NCBI RefSeq assembly: GCF_004005475.1
Contig: NZ_RZTZ01000020.1
Span: forward strand, 1-64,000
Direction: 5' to 3'
Length of the DNA stretch: 64,000 nucleotides
From: Niallia taxi
GTDB lineage: Bacteria > Bacillota > Bacilli > Bacillales > Cytobacillaceae
Shown here: positions 8,674 through 18,343 of the stretch, piece after piece
Layout: every line of letters starts with the position of its first letter
Numbering within the stretch: the stretch's first letter is position 1
Made by a program: the position numbers and the translations under genes
Notes under the pieces: generated by a model
The model's database searches: none
What the model was told of the DNA's origin: nothing
Seen by the model: the letters and a program-made list of their open reading frames with translations, nothing else

Positions 8674-9060
8674 ATGCTAAGAGATCTTCCTTTTACTCTG
8701 TGGTTAATGCTTATGGGGATATTATTAATAATTGTAACAGGCATTTATTACCAAACTAACTTTAAGCAAGACTCAATTGTGCTGAGTCTAACGGAAACGA
8801 TAAGAACAACTGCTATCCATAATGCAGATAATAGTTCGCGAATTAAGCCTGGAGAACTTTATATTTCTATCCAGGAATTTGAAAAGGACTTTGAAGAGAG
8901 AATGTCTGTAAATAATAATGTGAAAATTAGTGATGCGGCAACCTATAAATTTGAGTATTTAAAAAATGGAAATGGTGCCATAAAAGCTATTAAGGTACTT
9001 ATTATAGATGGTACGATGAAATATCAAGCAACTGCTAAAGTAACTATTTCAGAATCATAA
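8674..9060 (+). CDS. Membrane-anchored pseudopilin-like protein
   Basis: The 128-residue protein has one N-terminal membrane segment (FTLWLMLMGILLIIVTGIYY, residues 7-26) and an extracytoplasmic domain of about 100 residues. That layout is shared by TadE/TadF-like minor pilins. It lies 15 bases before the TadA-like ATPase gene. AAAGGA precedes the ATG. Family membership is inferred from layout and neighbours, not from a recognised motif. Confidence 0.6.
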   Translation: MLRDLPFTLWLMLMGILLIIVTGIYYQTNFKQDSIVLSLTETIRTTAIHNADNSSRIKPGELYISIQEFEKDFEERMSVNNNVKISDAATYKFEYLKNGNGAIKAIKVLIIDGTMKYQATAKVTISES

Positions 9061-9075
9061 ATAGGAGGCGATAGG

Positions 9076-10353
9076 TTGATAGAGAATAGGCTAAAAGTAA
9101 AAACCCCGTGGATAAAGCCAGAAATTCTAAAAAATATACAAGAATCATTAATTCAATCCCATGCAGAACTAATTGTAAGAGGACTCTTAGATCCTGCTGC
9201 AAGGGATGAATTAAAACAAGTTGTTATGAAGGAACATCCATATGAGGTAAGAGGAAATGAAGATATTGTAGAATATATCGTCCAAGAAACGGTCGGTACA
9301 GGAATTATTGAAGAAATTATAAGAGACGAGACTGTTACGGATATTGGCTATAATGGTACAGATTTAATTATTGAAACGAATGATAAAAAAATGAAGTATA
9401 CAGGGAACCGGGAGATAACAGAAGAGTATATCATTAGGATTATACAAAAATTCGCAAATGCAAATGGGAAAGACTTCACCCCTAAAAATCCAATTTTAGA
9501 TGGTAAATTCGGCAATATACGTATTAATGCGGTACATGGCCAAATTAGTACAGCAGGAACTACAATGAGCCTTAGAGTAGTTCGTCCCCAACTAGCTTTA
9601 AGGGAAGATAACTTTGTTGATTTTGCTCCAGAATTTATGTATGCGGTCTTTGAAAGTGTTATAAAACTGAGGACAAATATTGTTATTAGTGGGGAAACTG
9701 GTACAGGGAAAACAGAGTTCCAAAAACTATTAGCTTCATTTATAGATTTTAAACACAAAATTGTACTAATTGAAGATACACCGGAAACATTTTTAAAAGA
9801 AATGTTCCCAGATAAAGATATTCTATCCTGGTTGACTAGTGCAGATATAACGATTACGGATTTAGTTAAAGCGGCATTACGTAATAATCCTAGATGGATA
9901 TTAGTTTCGGAAACCCGGGGTCAAGAAGCATACGAAATGATACAAGCCGTTTTGTCTGGCCACCATATTGTTACTTCCTTACATGCTATCAACGCTAGAG
10001 CTATTCCTAAAAGACTAATAAACATGGCTAAAATGGGATATACCGTATCAGAGGAAGCATTAGAAGGAGACATCAGAAGATACTTTGATTTTGGAGTCCA
10101 TATTAAACGAGTAGAGTATCAGAATCAGATTATACGATATTTGGATGAAGTGGTAGAGTTTAGTGAAGATAAAGACCAAACAATATTTCAACAACAATTT
10201 AAAGATGGTTACTTCACCTGTAAAACAGGTAGCATTTCTAACGAACTAAAAGATCTATTATCTGAAAAAGGAATAAAGCTTGAATTTCCTGAAAATCAAA
10301 CATTTACCCGTCCTGTTAGTTTTCTAAAACAAACAAAAAATATAGACCATTAA
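9076..10353 (+). CDS. CpaF/TadA-VirB11 family secretion ATPase
   Basis: A 425-residue hexameric-type ATPase of the type II/IV secretion superfamily. The Walker A motif GETGTGKT is at residues 206-213. The Asp box LIEDTPE, the Walker B-region segment ILVSETRGQEAYEMIQAV and the His box TSLHA follow in the usual order. An N-terminal domain of about 190 residues precedes the core, as in CpaF/TadA rather than minimal VirB11. The start is TTG 9076, set by GGAGG 7 bases upstream; no ATG fits. Gram-positive T4SS often lack VirB11. With the TadB- and TadC-like genes just downstream, this ATPase probably powers a Tad/T2SS-like pilus or adhesion step tied to mating. Confidence 0.88.
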   Translation: MIENRLKVKTPWIKPEILKNIQESLIQSHAELIVRGLLDPAARDELKQVVMKEHPYEVRGNEDIVEYIVQETVGTGIIEEIIRDETVTDIGYNGTDLIIETNDKKMKYTGNREITEEYIIRIIQKFANANGKDFTPKNPILDGKFGNIRINAVHGQISTAGTTMSLRVVRPQLALREDNFVDFAPEFMYAVFESVIKLRTNIVISGETGTGKTEFQKLLASFIDFKHKIVLIEDTPETFLKEMFPDKDILSWLTSADITITDLVKAALRNNPRWILVSETRGQEAYEMIQAVLSGHHIVTSLHAINARAIPKRLINMAKMGYTVSEEALEGDIRRYFDFGVHIKRVEYQNQIIRYLDEVVEFSEDKDQTIFQQQFKDGYFTCKTGSISNELKDLLSEKGIKLEFPENQTFTRPVSFLKQTKNIDH

Positions 10354-10447
10354 TTATTGGGAATTTTTTTCAGCTATTATAAGTTAATTATAGTATTCTT
10401 ACTCTCCAACTCTTAGTTTCTGGGAGGAAAAAAGCAGGTGTTTATTA

Positions 10448-11287
10448 GTGAAAGTTAATAAAAATGTGAGAAAGTTAAATACTCGAAAAAAACGTGTTTT
10501 AAATGTTAATGAATTAAATGCTTATAAAGTGGCATACGGAAAGCCCTTAAAAACAAAAGATTTTGTTTCCTATGTTGGAATGCCAGCTTTACTATTTGCT
10601 GGTTTTACATTCTTGTTACTTTATTATTGGTGGCTTTCTATCTTTATGGCTATTACAGGTGCCTTATATGGAATGAAAGTACTTTTACCTAAAAGTGTGG
10701 AAAAGGTTTATCAGTATCAATCCTTCGCTCAGAGAAATAAATTTATTAACAACATAACGCAGATATTAACGGATGATGGTAAAACAGTGACGATGGCTTT
10801 GGAAATAACTAATACCAGAGCAGAAGGGGAATTTCAAAAGGATATTAATGAACTTCAAGCTAGGTTAATTGGTGCAGATAATACCATGATTAATAAGGCT
10901 TTTACGTCAATGGAAAATAAATATCAAGATGATGTTATCTTTGCTCAATTTTTAGAGCAATTAGAAACAGCGATGCTAGAAGGACGAACAAATATAGATA
11001 CGTTAAAAGATATCAAAACATACCATAACGATATGAAAAAGAAACAGAGTGAATATCAAAACAAGAAAAACGGGCATCTAACAGATGTGAAGATGCTGGG
11101 AGTTGTTGTTGTCATATTCCTTTTAGCTGTTTCTTATTCTTTTGGGATTAGTACGTATATTAATGACTTCGCACGACAACCAATAGGTTGGGTCACTTGT
11201 GGAGTATATATGCTTTTAATGGGACAGTTCTTTCGTAAGTTTTCTTTCTTCCTTTTTGATGACTCTGTTTTGGAGGTATCTCTATGA
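10448..11287 (+). CDS. TadB-like (T2SS-F related) membrane protein
   Basis: The 279-residue protein has two membrane segments near residues 40-80, a cytoplasmic helical domain (LTDDGKTVTMALEITNTRAE to about residue 200) and two C-terminal membrane segments. This is the TadB/GspF layout. Such proteins form the inner-membrane platform driven by a CpaF/TadA ATPase. It starts at GTG 10448 after AGGTG and overlaps the next gene by four bases (ATGA), showing translational coupling. Family call is from topology and gene order. Confidence 0.7.
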   Translation: MKVNKNVRKLNTRKKRVLNVNELNAYKVAYGKPLKTKDFVSYVGMPALLFAGFTFLLLYYWWLSIFMAITGALYGMKVLLPKSVEKVYQYQSFAQRNKFINNITQILTDDGKTVTMALEITNTRAEGEFQKDINELQARLIGADNTMINKAFTSMENKYQDDVIFAQFLEQLETAMLEGRTNIDTLKDIKTYHNDMKKKQSEYQNKKNGHLTDVKMLGVVVVIFLLAVSYSFGISTYINDFARQPIGWVTCGVYMLLMGQFFRKFSFFLFDDSVLEVSL

Positions 11288-12027
11288 GAATAATAAAACA
11301 AACAACTAAAAGGAAGAAGTTTTATAGAGCATTGGCTGAAAAGGATCTATATCCCATGCTATTAGAGATGGGGAATAGCAAAAGGAATATTGATGCATTT
11401 CAAAAGAAAAGACTACTACAGTCATTATTTTTAATGGCTATATTCCTCTTTTTTAGCACCCTACTTACTCAATGGCTTTACCTTGTAATGGTTGTAGGGG
11501 CTTTTTTATTTTATAAAATACAGTACAAAAATATTCGTTCCAAATATACAACATGGAGATTCCAAAGACATTTGCAGTTCTCCCAATTTACCAGGCTACT
11601 AATACCTTATTTAAAACAAAGTAAAGGACAAGTTTCCTTGTATTCGATTTTCAGTAAGTTAATGCAGCGTTTAGATGATGAGCAGGATAGAAGTTCTCTT
11701 TATAGGTTAATGAGTGAAATGAGTAGTAGACCTAACGATATACAACCGTTTATCGATTATGCCAATAGATCCAGTGGAACAGATATGTCAGTCCTTTTTA
11801 TGAGTACGATCTTTGACTTTCAACAGAGTACTTTTGATACTTCCGTAATTGATGAATTAGGAAGAATATCTAGTGAAGAACTCATTAGTGGAATTGATGA
11901 GATCATTACATTTAAATTGAAACGATTTATCTTCTTTCCAACTAAAATTGTAATGTCATCATTCGTTATTGTTCTTGGTTTCGCAATAGCTATGCTAATT
12001 GCTAACCTTTCAACTATCAATTTATAA
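11284..12027 (+). CDS. TadC-like membrane protein
   Basis: The 247-residue partner of the preceding TadB-like protein has two adjacent N-terminal membrane segments (about 42-78), a cytoplasmic domain with FSQFTRLLIPYLKQSKG, and a C-terminal membrane segment (IVMSSFVIVLGFAIAMLIAN). The consecutive ATPase-TadB-TadC order is characteristic of Tad pilus assembly loci. The start codon overlaps the upstream stop. Confidence 0.68.
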   Translation: MRIIKQTTKRKKFYRALAEKDLYPMLLEMGNSKRNIDAFQKKRLLQSLFLMAIFLFFSTLLTQWLYLVMVVGAFLFYKIQYKNIRSKYTTWRFQRHLQFSQFTRLLIPYLKQSKGQVSLYSIFSKLMQRLDDEQDRSSLYRLMSEMSSRPNDIQPFIDYANRSSGTDMSVLFMSTIFDFQQSTFDTSVIDELGRISSEELISGIDEIITFKLKRFIFFPTKIVMSSFVIVLGFAIAMLIANLSTINL

Positions 12028-12040
12028 AGGAGGAAGTTAC

Positions 12041-12406
12041 ATGTTAGAGGGGGCAGTAATGGAATTTTGGAAATGGATGCTAACCATTGTATTACTGATG
12101 ACTTTCGTTTCTTTCGCAATGTTATGTATTGATCTTGGAAACATTAACTCTTTCAAACAACAAGTTAATTATCAAATAGAAAGATATGGCGGTCTTACAG
12201 AAACAGCAGTAGCTAATCTTAATGAATACTCCCAATCATATTATCAAGGTGACTTTATTATTGAAAGTGGTCAATTAAATGAAAAGGTTTCATTTGGCGA
12301 TACGGTAGATTACAACGTAAAGGGCACTTTTGATATCAAAATTTTCCCTATCATACCAGATGTACATTTAAGTGTTAAAGGAACGGGTGTTTCCCAGGTT
12401 CGTTAA
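12041..12406 (+). CDS. TadE-like/DUF4320-like membrane-anchored protein
   Basis: A 121-residue protein with an N-terminal membrane helix (WKWMLTIVLLMTFVSFAMLC) preceded by a short negatively charged segment, then a beta-rich exported domain. That pattern is seen in TadE-like minor pilins and in the DUF4320 proteins of Firmicutes conjugative elements. ATG 12041 is chosen because AAAGGAGGAAG lies just upstream; a second ATG at 12059 is possible. It closes the Tad-like subcluster. Confidence 0.65.
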   Translation: MLEGAVMEFWKWMLTIVLLMTFVSFAMLCIDLGNINSFKQQVNYQIERYGGLTETAVANLNEYSQSYYQGDFIIESGQLNEKVSFGDTVDYNVKGTFDIKIFPIIPDVHLSVKGTGVSQVR

Positions 12407-12424
12407 AGGAATAGGTGAAGAAAT

Positions 12425-12571
12425 ATGTTAGAAAATAATATGTTTCGCATAATGATGTTCATTGTTGGCATCTTGGCTTTAGGCGGTACTTTTTATTATT
12501 TAAACCAACATTACGGAGAATATAAGGAGATAATGAATCAGTTTTCTTCTTATAGACTAAAAAAATTTTAA
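12425..12571 (+). CDS. Very small membrane protein
   Basis: Forty-eight residues: MLENNMFRIMMFIVGILALG followed by GTFYYLNQHYGEYKEIM and a basic end (RLKKF). One membrane helix covers residues 7-26. GGTGAAG lies upstream, and the gene fits snugly between its neighbours (18 and 16 bases), which supports it as real despite its size. Function unknown. Confidence 0.6.
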   Translation: MLENNMFRIMMFIVGILALGGTFYYLNQHYGEYKEIMNQFSSYRLKKF

Positions 12572-12587
12572 TAATGAGGTATGAAAC

Positions 12588-12806
12588 ATGGCAGGAAGAA
12601 AAAAAGAGAATCCAGTAGAGAAAGCTGCTGAAAAGATCTTAAGAAATAGGAATATCGATTTCAATGAATGGAAGAAAGATATTATTACTAAAAAGAAAAT
12701 CGCTGTAATGTCAGATGAAGATAAAGAGTGGACAGAACGAACTATCCAAGAAGCTGCATTGCAGCTCATTATTCAAGAAACGTTAGAAGAAGAATCTTAT
12801 AGATAG
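12588..12806 (+). CDS. Small charged cytoplasmic protein
   Basis: Seventy-two residues, helical and highly charged (GRKKENPVEKAAEKILRN and later EWTERTIQEAALQLIIQETL). No membrane segment and no recognised domain. GAGGT precedes the ATG. It lies in the transfer operon just before a possible weak hairpin (12803-12824). Confidence 0.6.
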   Translation: MAGRKKENPVEKAAEKILRNRNIDFNEWKKDIITKKKIAVMSDEDKEWTERTIQEAALQLIIQETLEEESYR

Positions 12807-12869
12807 GGAAATAATTTTCCCTATTAATATATGCTTTGCAAATCTAAGAAAATGAAAGAAGGCTTTAAC

Positions 12870-13139
12870 ATGAAATTAAAAGAAACTGCTCAAAACCTAG
12901 CTTATAACGATATTTTTGATAGTGTATCAGGGTCATTAGAAAATTTCACTGGTAAGCTGCAAGGTATAGGCCTTGTCACGATTGTTACTTGTCTAGCTAT
13001 TATTGGTTTTATGTTTATGTTTGGTGAAGGACCAAGTCGAACTGCAAAAAAATGGTTGTTTTATGTAATTGCAGGAGCATTTTTACTCTTTGGAGCAGCT
13101 ACATTAGGGAGCACAATAAAAGATACAGCAGGTTTTTAA
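12870..13139 (+). CDS. TrbC/VirB2-like pilin-type two-helix membrane protein
   Basis: The 89-residue product has two hydrophobic helices (IGLVTIVTCLAIIGFMFMFG and WLFYVIAGAFLLFGAATLGS) joined by a short basic turn (GPSRTAKK). This is the hairpin topology of VirB2/TrbC conjugative pilins and of their Gram-positive counterparts. ATG 12870 follows GAAGG with good spacing; the open frame upstream lacks a ribosome-binding site. A terminator follows 16 bases after the stop. Confidence 0.65.
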   Translation: MKLKETAQNLAYNDIFDSVSGSLENFTGKLQGIGLVTIVTCLAIIGFMFMFGEGPSRTAKKWLFYVIAGAFLLFGAATLGSTIKDTAGF

Positions 13140-13155
13140 TAATAGTTGGTTTGTA

Positions 13156-13182
13156 GGGAGATGATTCAAAATCTCCCTTTTT
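13156..13182 (+). terminator. Rho-independent terminator inside the transfer operon
   Basis: GGGAGAT (13156-13162) and ATCTCCC (13171-13177) are perfect arms, followed by five T. Genes on both sides are transcribed in the same direction. Confidence 0.85.
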
Positions 13183-13209
13183 AATTTGTAGGCGAAAGGA
13201 GCTTATATA

Positions 13210-15606
13210 ATGTATAAAATAACATTTAGATTATTGGATAAAAAAATTACTCGCTCGATTAAAGCTCTTAAAAGTAAGAATGGGTATGCTCTTCCTGAAG
13301 CGGATAGATTATTAAAAGAAATGCAAAAAGTGATTCATAAAGAGATGAAGATTACTATTGTCGTTCATGACCTTGATAATGAAATAGAATATACCTTTGA
13401 ACAAAAAGCGATTACTCCGACTGGAAAAGAGCCAAACTTAATGGAAATTTTAAAGGATGATATCATTGCTTCTGGTCATGAAGATGCACAAAAATTAATT
13501 AGCGACTTAGAAAAACAATATCATATAGAGCGGATAGCTGAAAGAGAAAATGCTGGTAAAGAAAAGAGTCGTACAGCCAAGGGAAGTAAAAAAGGTCTTT
13601 TTAGTATATTAAAGAAACAAGAAGGCACACAAGTGACTTCAGAAGGATTTGCTGATCTCAATCGTGAAGACATCTACACTTCAAGTACAGATAACAAAGA
13701 ATTCAATGAAGATGATTTTGCTGATATGAATGATCTTTCTAATGAATCGTATACAGAAGAAAAGAACCTGTGGGCAGATTTTGAGGAAGAAACAGAATAC
13801 GTATCTGAAAGTATTAATACAAATGCTTTTGTTCAATTTGGATCTAATGAAAGTACTGAAGAAGAATTCTCTTTAAATAATGCTGAAATTCAGGGATACA
13901 TTCCATCTGATTATACTAATTTTGAAACGGAACAGGTTGATAATTTAGAACAAGTAGTGATTTATGATGAATACGCAGAAGTTGAATCCATACCTGGCAT
14001 TAAAAAAAATAACAATGCCAAATTAAAACATGAACAAGTTATTTTCCCAATTTATGATACGTTTATCGATATGTCTTCTACTAAGAGTGTAGTAGATCGA
14101 AATAAAGCACGATTGGATAATGAAAATTTACTTAAGTTTTTGGGGTTAAATAAACTCAATGACAGCACTATTCCAGAATTAAATACAGTCATTTATGATT
14201 ATGCTATAAATGCATTAAGTGATACAAAATTTGAGCTAATCCGAGACTACTTCCTAAATCAAGTAGAAACCATTAAAGATAAAGCTCAAACGGAATTATC
14301 GCAGGCATATGAACAGGCTATGTCACTTAATTACAGAGAAGCAGCTAAAGAACAAAACGGAGAAGAGTTACAATCTATTGGTCTGAAAAGTGAATCAGAA
14401 TTTGAGAAATTCAGATTGGAACAAGATCAGGAATACATTAGTAAGTTAGAGAAATTTGAGTTGGAACAAGAAAAGGCATTAGAAGACTTTAAGCGAATGC
14501 AAGAAAATGAGAAGTCTACTTTTGTAAATGATTTATCTACAAAAAAAGATACAAGAATTGGCATATATAAAGATAATATGCAACTTCAACTTGAAAAAAA
14601 AATGAACGATTTCTTAGATGATAAGATGTTTGATTTGAAAAATGCTTCCGTTAATCAATTATCCGAAATGAAAAGAAGAATGATCCGGATCTTTGAGGAA
14701 GAACTAGATGGCAGAGTAGATGACACTTGGAATATGATGCAAAATTCACTGAAAGAATTAAAAGATGACATTCAAAACAGAATATCTAATTGGACCATTG
14801 AACTATCCAGAAAACGAAAATTAGAAGCGGAAGAACGCGAAGAGGAACGTAAACAAAAAGAATTAGAATTAGAAAGAGAACGAATTGAGGTTCAACGTCA
14901 GCAACTAAAAGCACTGCAAAATAGGCCTGAAAGGAACCAACACACCGGGATGAACGAAGAACTTTTCCTTAAAATGATTGATCGGTACAATGACTTGCTT
15001 GATAAAACGTTAGATTCAAAACAAGTAAATATGCCGGCTCAACCGGTATACAAGGAATCCGAACAGCCTGAAGTAATGGCAAATACACGTAAAAGAAAAA
15101 ACCCATTACTAATCACTGGTATAGTAGGAGCACTTCTCTTATGTGGGGGTCTGTTCTTAGGGCAGGCAATAAGCGAATTAAATAGTAATCATGTAGTAAA
15201 AGCTAAAGCAACAACAAGTACTAATATAGAGCAGGAACCATCAGCTGAAGTCCAAAAACAAGAAGCAATAATAACTTTAGAAGAGCTATTACAAGAAAAA
15301 AATTATGATAAAGCAATGGCACTATATAAAGATGATGATAGCCTAGTAACTATTGAAGAAACCCTTTTTCAAAACAAGGATTTAGCTTCCTTAATGACGT
15401 TCAATAAAGCATTTGATGGGGATACAGTATACGGAAAAATTGATGAAGCGATTCTCTCCAAGAATGATCAAAAGGTAACAGATTTATATATAAAGATGTC
15501 CAAGCAAGAAAAAAGGAATTTAAGCAAGGAGAGAAAAGCTGACATAGCACTATCCCTTTATCAAAGGGAAGAGAATAAACTTGCAACAGAATTACTTAGC
15601 AAATAA
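13210..15606 (+). CDS. Large coiled-coil membrane-anchored transfer protein
   Basis: A 798-residue protein in four parts. A ubiquitin-like-looking N-terminal domain (about 1-80) resembles those of EssB/YukD-type secretion proteins only in general fold pattern. An acidic linker (150-260) follows. A long coiled coil runs from about 340 to 590 (rich in Glu, Lys and Gln, for example EREEERKQKELELERERIE). The last part is one membrane helix (ITGIVGALLLCGGLFLG, about 637-653) with an external helical C-terminal domain of repeat-like DKAMALYKDD segments. AAAGGAG precedes ATG 13210. It lies directly upstream of the coupling protein gene, so a scaffold role in the T4SS is likely. The family is not one I can name. 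Confidence 0.7.
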   Translation: MYKITFRLLDKKITRSIKALKSKNGYALPEADRLLKEMQKVIHKEMKITIVVHDLDNEIEYTFEQKAITPTGKEPNLMEILKDDIIASGHEDAQKLISDLEKQYHIERIAERENAGKEKSRTAKGSKKGLFSILKKQEGTQVTSEGFADLNREDIYTSSTDNKEFNEDDFADMNDLSNESYTEEKNLWADFEEETEYVSESINTNAFVQFGSNESTEEEFSLNNAEIQGYIPSDYTNFETEQVDNLEQVVIYDEYAEVESIPGIKKNNNAKLKHEQVIFPIYDTFIDMSSTKSVVDRNKARLDNENLLKFLGLNKLNDSTIPELNTVIYDYAINALSDTKFELIRDYFLNQVETIKDKAQTELSQAYEQAMSLNYREAAKEQNGEELQSIGLKSESEFEKFRLEQDQEYISKLEKFELEQEKALEDFKRMQENEKSTFVNDLSTKKDTRIGIYKDNMQLQLEKKMNDFLDDKMFDLKNASVNQLSEMKRRMIRIFEEELDGRVDDTWNMMQNSLKELKDDIQNRISNWTIELSRKRKLEAEEREEERKQKELELERERIEVQRQQLKALQNRPERNQHTGMNEELFLKMIDRYNDLLDKTLDSKQVNMPAQPVYKESEQPEVMANTRKRKNPLLITGIVGALLLCGGLFLGQAISELNSNHVVKAKATTSTNIEQEPSAEVQKQEAIITLEELLQEKNYDKAMALYKDDDSLVTIEETLFQNKDLASLMTFNKAFDGDTVYGKIDEAILSKNDQKVTDLYIKMSKQEKRNLSKERKADIALSLYQREENKLATELLSK

Positions 15607-15669
15607 AAGTAGTGTTTTTTTACAGTTAAAGAAACATTGTTTCATCGCAAGAAAAGGTGGGAAAGCATT

Positions 15670-18306
15670 ATGGCTATAAAGAAAAGAAAGTACTTATCCC
15701 ATAGCTATAACTATAAAGTGGATGGGGAGGAACTTCCCGAAAAAAACAGCAAAATAAATATAAAGACGTTGCTGGTTTCTATATCAGTAGCGCTTATTGC
15801 GTTTTTATTCCTTAATTTCGTTGTAGTAAGCTTTTCTAATGTAATGCAGAGTATAGCAAGCGTGGATAAGGAATCATCAACCACTTTCGATATATTTCAG
15901 ATAGGGATAGAGGATGATATTCACTTAATGAATGCCTTCAGTACTCCATTGGATTGGAAAGTAAATTTTATGATATTGGCCGTGGATCTCCTTTTAGGAA
16001 CTTTCGTTTATTCAAAAGTTAATTATAAGAGTGAAAAAGAAATTGCCTATGGACAAAAAGGGGATTCCAGATTTACGAAAACTATTGAGATTGAAGAACA
16101 ATACAAAGGCATTCCAGAAAAGGAAAAAGAATTTGAAGGGATAGGTGGTATCCCTATATCCCATTATAAAGACAACTATTTTATTGATACGGATACAGTT
16201 AATACTTGTATTTTAGGGGTTTCTCGTTCGGGTAAAGGGGAAATCATTATTACTCCCATGATTGATATATTAAGCCGAGCAAAAGAAAAATCTAGTATGA
16301 TATTAAATGATCCAAAAGGTGAACTTTATGCAGGAGCGAAGGATACATTAGAAAAGAGAGGTTATGATGTACAAGTTTTAAACTTACAAGATCCTCTGCA
16401 ATCCATGAGTTATAACCCGTTAGAGTTAGTAAAAGAAGCCTGGCTGCAAGGAAATGAACAAGAAGCTGCTAAAATTGCAAATTCAATTACTTTCACCTTA
16501 TATAATGATCCTAATGCTGGAGATAATAAATTTTTCAATAGTGGAGCACAAGCCGCCATAACTGCGATAATTCTAGCTTTAGTTGAGCATTGCGTAAATA
16601 ACAACTGTCCTGAAAAAATTACTATGTCCAATGTTGCAGAAATGCTTAATGAGTTAGGTACTATGTTTTACAAGGAAAATGAAGATGATTTTGTAGAAAA
16701 AAACGCCTTAGATGAGTTCTTTACAAACTTGCCGCAAGGTCATGTTGCTAAGAAAAAATACGGCTCTACAAGCTTTGCAGGAGATAAAACAAGGGGTTCT
16801 ATCCTGGCAACTGCAAACGATGGATTACAGCCTTTTATTGATCCATTATTCGCCAAAATGACTTCTAAGAATTCCATAGACTTAAAACAAATTGGATTTC
16901 CAAAAAGTTTAATTGGACAACTAGATAATTCTTTTATGAATAAACGAATTGATTTGTCTTTTCATAAAAATAATAAAGAAAAAACATTACTTGGTAGTTA
17001 TCGAGTAAAAGTAAAAGCACAAGGAATGTACAGGTTAAACTTTAATGAACAGTTAGAGAAGGGAGATTTGGTCCTTATCAAGTATAAGGATGAGCACTCT
17101 TCCTATAAATTGATTTATGAATTGAAGTTTGAAAAGGAAATAGATGAAGATGGAAACATTGTTTATCAGAAAAAAGAGAATTGCGAACATCTTCCTGAAT
17201 TAAGAAGGGAAGTTACCATAAACGAACGTGTCAATACGTTCCCTGAAGTAAAAAGAAAGCTTTCTATGAAGTATTCAGACAAGCCAACAGCTGTATTTAT
17301 GATTATTCCAGATTATGATTCTTCTAACCATACGTTGGCATCTATCTTTACTAAACAGCTATATACCAATCTAGCAATGAATTGCGCGGATACAAAAGGG
17401 AAGAAATGTTTTACTAGAGTTCAGTTCTTAATGGATGAATTTGGCAACATGCCGCCAATCGATGATATGGACCAAGTACTAACCGTATGTTTAGGAAGAA
17501 ATATTCTGTTTAATATCGTGCTCCAGTCTTACACGCAATTAAAAAGAAAATATGGAGAAGCAGCAGACACAATTAAAGAAAATTGCCAAAATCATATATA
17601 TATTATGTCTACGAATGAAGAAACCATTGAAGAATTATCGAAAAAAGCAGGTCATACAACGCTAATTAATCAATCTTCTAATGAATCACATTTGGAAATG
17701 GATAATAAAATTACGAAAAGTGCAGATCAGCAGCGTATTATCACATTTGATCGCTTATCACAATTAATTGAAGGGGAAACATTGGTTATTCGTTCTTTAC
17801 ATAGACAAGATAATAACGGACAAAAGGTAAGACCTTATCCTATATTCAATACAAGAGAAACAAACATGCCGTATCGTTGGCAATTCCTAACACATTGGTT
17901 AGATACATCAAAGGATCTTAATGATATCGATATTGAGTCTGAACATTCTAATTTAGAATTAAGTGATTTAGATGTTAATTTTTCCGATTTTATTGTAAAT
18001 CCAGGAGCAAAAAGCAAGTACATGAAAGCTAACCAACAGGCGAAAAAACAGAAGGAAGAAGTTAAGGAGATAGAAAAAAAGCCAACAGTTAGTGAAGAAG
18101 AGCTTGTAATAAGAGATTTGACCGGTTTAATTGCAACAGTGAAAAACCCTAATAATTATCACTTATTCATAAAAAAAATGATCGTGATTTATCGACAAAA
18201 TGGTGCATTGCCTTCTAATGCCAAACTGCAAGAAATAGCCAGGTCATTAGAGGAAAAACAGCTAATCATAAAATTAAGAGAACTAATGGAAGTAAGGGAG
18301 AACTAA
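15670..18306 (+). CDS. VirD4/TcpA-type type IV coupling protein
   Basis: This 878-residue ATPase links the relaxase-DNA complex to the secretion channel. Two membrane segments near the N-terminus (about residues 35-58 and 98-118) are followed by a Walker A motif GVSRSGKG (183-190), the SMILNDPKGELY segment, and the Walker B-like FLMDEFGNM (Asp589-Glu590). The QSYTQLKRKYG segment after it is typical of VirD4. An insertion between the motifs (about 410-520) makes it longer than the usual 550-650 residues. ATG 15670 follows AGGTGGG; the frame is open upstream but lacks a better start. Coupling function is secure from motifs and operon. Confidence 0.93.
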   Translation: MAIKKRKYLSHSYNYKVDGEELPEKNSKINIKTLLVSISVALIAFLFLNFVVVSFSNVMQSIASVDKESSTTFDIFQIGIEDDIHLMNAFSTPLDWKVNFMILAVDLLLGTFVYSKVNYKSEKEIAYGQKGDSRFTKTIEIEEQYKGIPEKEKEFEGIGGIPISHYKDNYFIDTDTVNTCILGVSRSGKGEIIITPMIDILSRAKEKSSMILNDPKGELYAGAKDTLEKRGYDVQVLNLQDPLQSMSYNPLELVKEAWLQGNEQEAAKIANSITFTLYNDPNAGDNKFFNSGAQAAITAIILALVEHCVNNNCPEKITMSNVAEMLNELGTMFYKENEDDFVEKNALDEFFTNLPQGHVAKKKYGSTSFAGDKTRGSILATANDGLQPFIDPLFAKMTSKNSIDLKQIGFPKSLIGQLDNSFMNKRIDLSFHKNNKEKTLLGSYRVKVKAQGMYRLNFNEQLEKGDLVLIKYKDEHSSYKLIYELKFEKEIDEDGNIVYQKKENCEHLPELRREVTINERVNTFPEVKRKLSMKYSDKPTAVFMIIPDYDSSNHTLASIFTKQLYTNLAMNCADTKGKKCFTRVQFLMDEFGNMPPIDDMDQVLTVCLGRNILFNIVLQSYTQLKRKYGEAADTIKENCQNHIYIMSTNEETIEELSKKAGHTTLINQSSNESHLEMDNKITKSADQQRIITFDRLSQLIEGETLVIRSLHRQDNNGQKVRPYPIFNTRETNMPYRWQFLTHWLDTSKDLNDIDIESEHSNLELSDLDVNFSDFIVNPGAKSKYMKANQQAKKQKEEVKEIEKKPTVSEEELVIRDLTGLIATVKNPNNYHLFIKKMIVIYRQNGALPSNAKLQEIARSLEEKQLIIKLRELMEVREN

Positions 18307-18325
18307 TTTATTAGTTCTCTTTTTG
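18299..18325 (+). terminator. Terminator-like hairpin overlapping the coupling-protein stop codon
   Basis: AGAACTA (18299-18305) pairs with TAGTTCT (18312-18318), continuing almost into the loop, and is followed by CTTTTTG. It overlaps the stop codon and lies just before the ribosome-binding site of the VirB6-like gene. Confidence 0.65.
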
Positions 18326-18343
18326 TTTTGAAAGGAGCTAATA

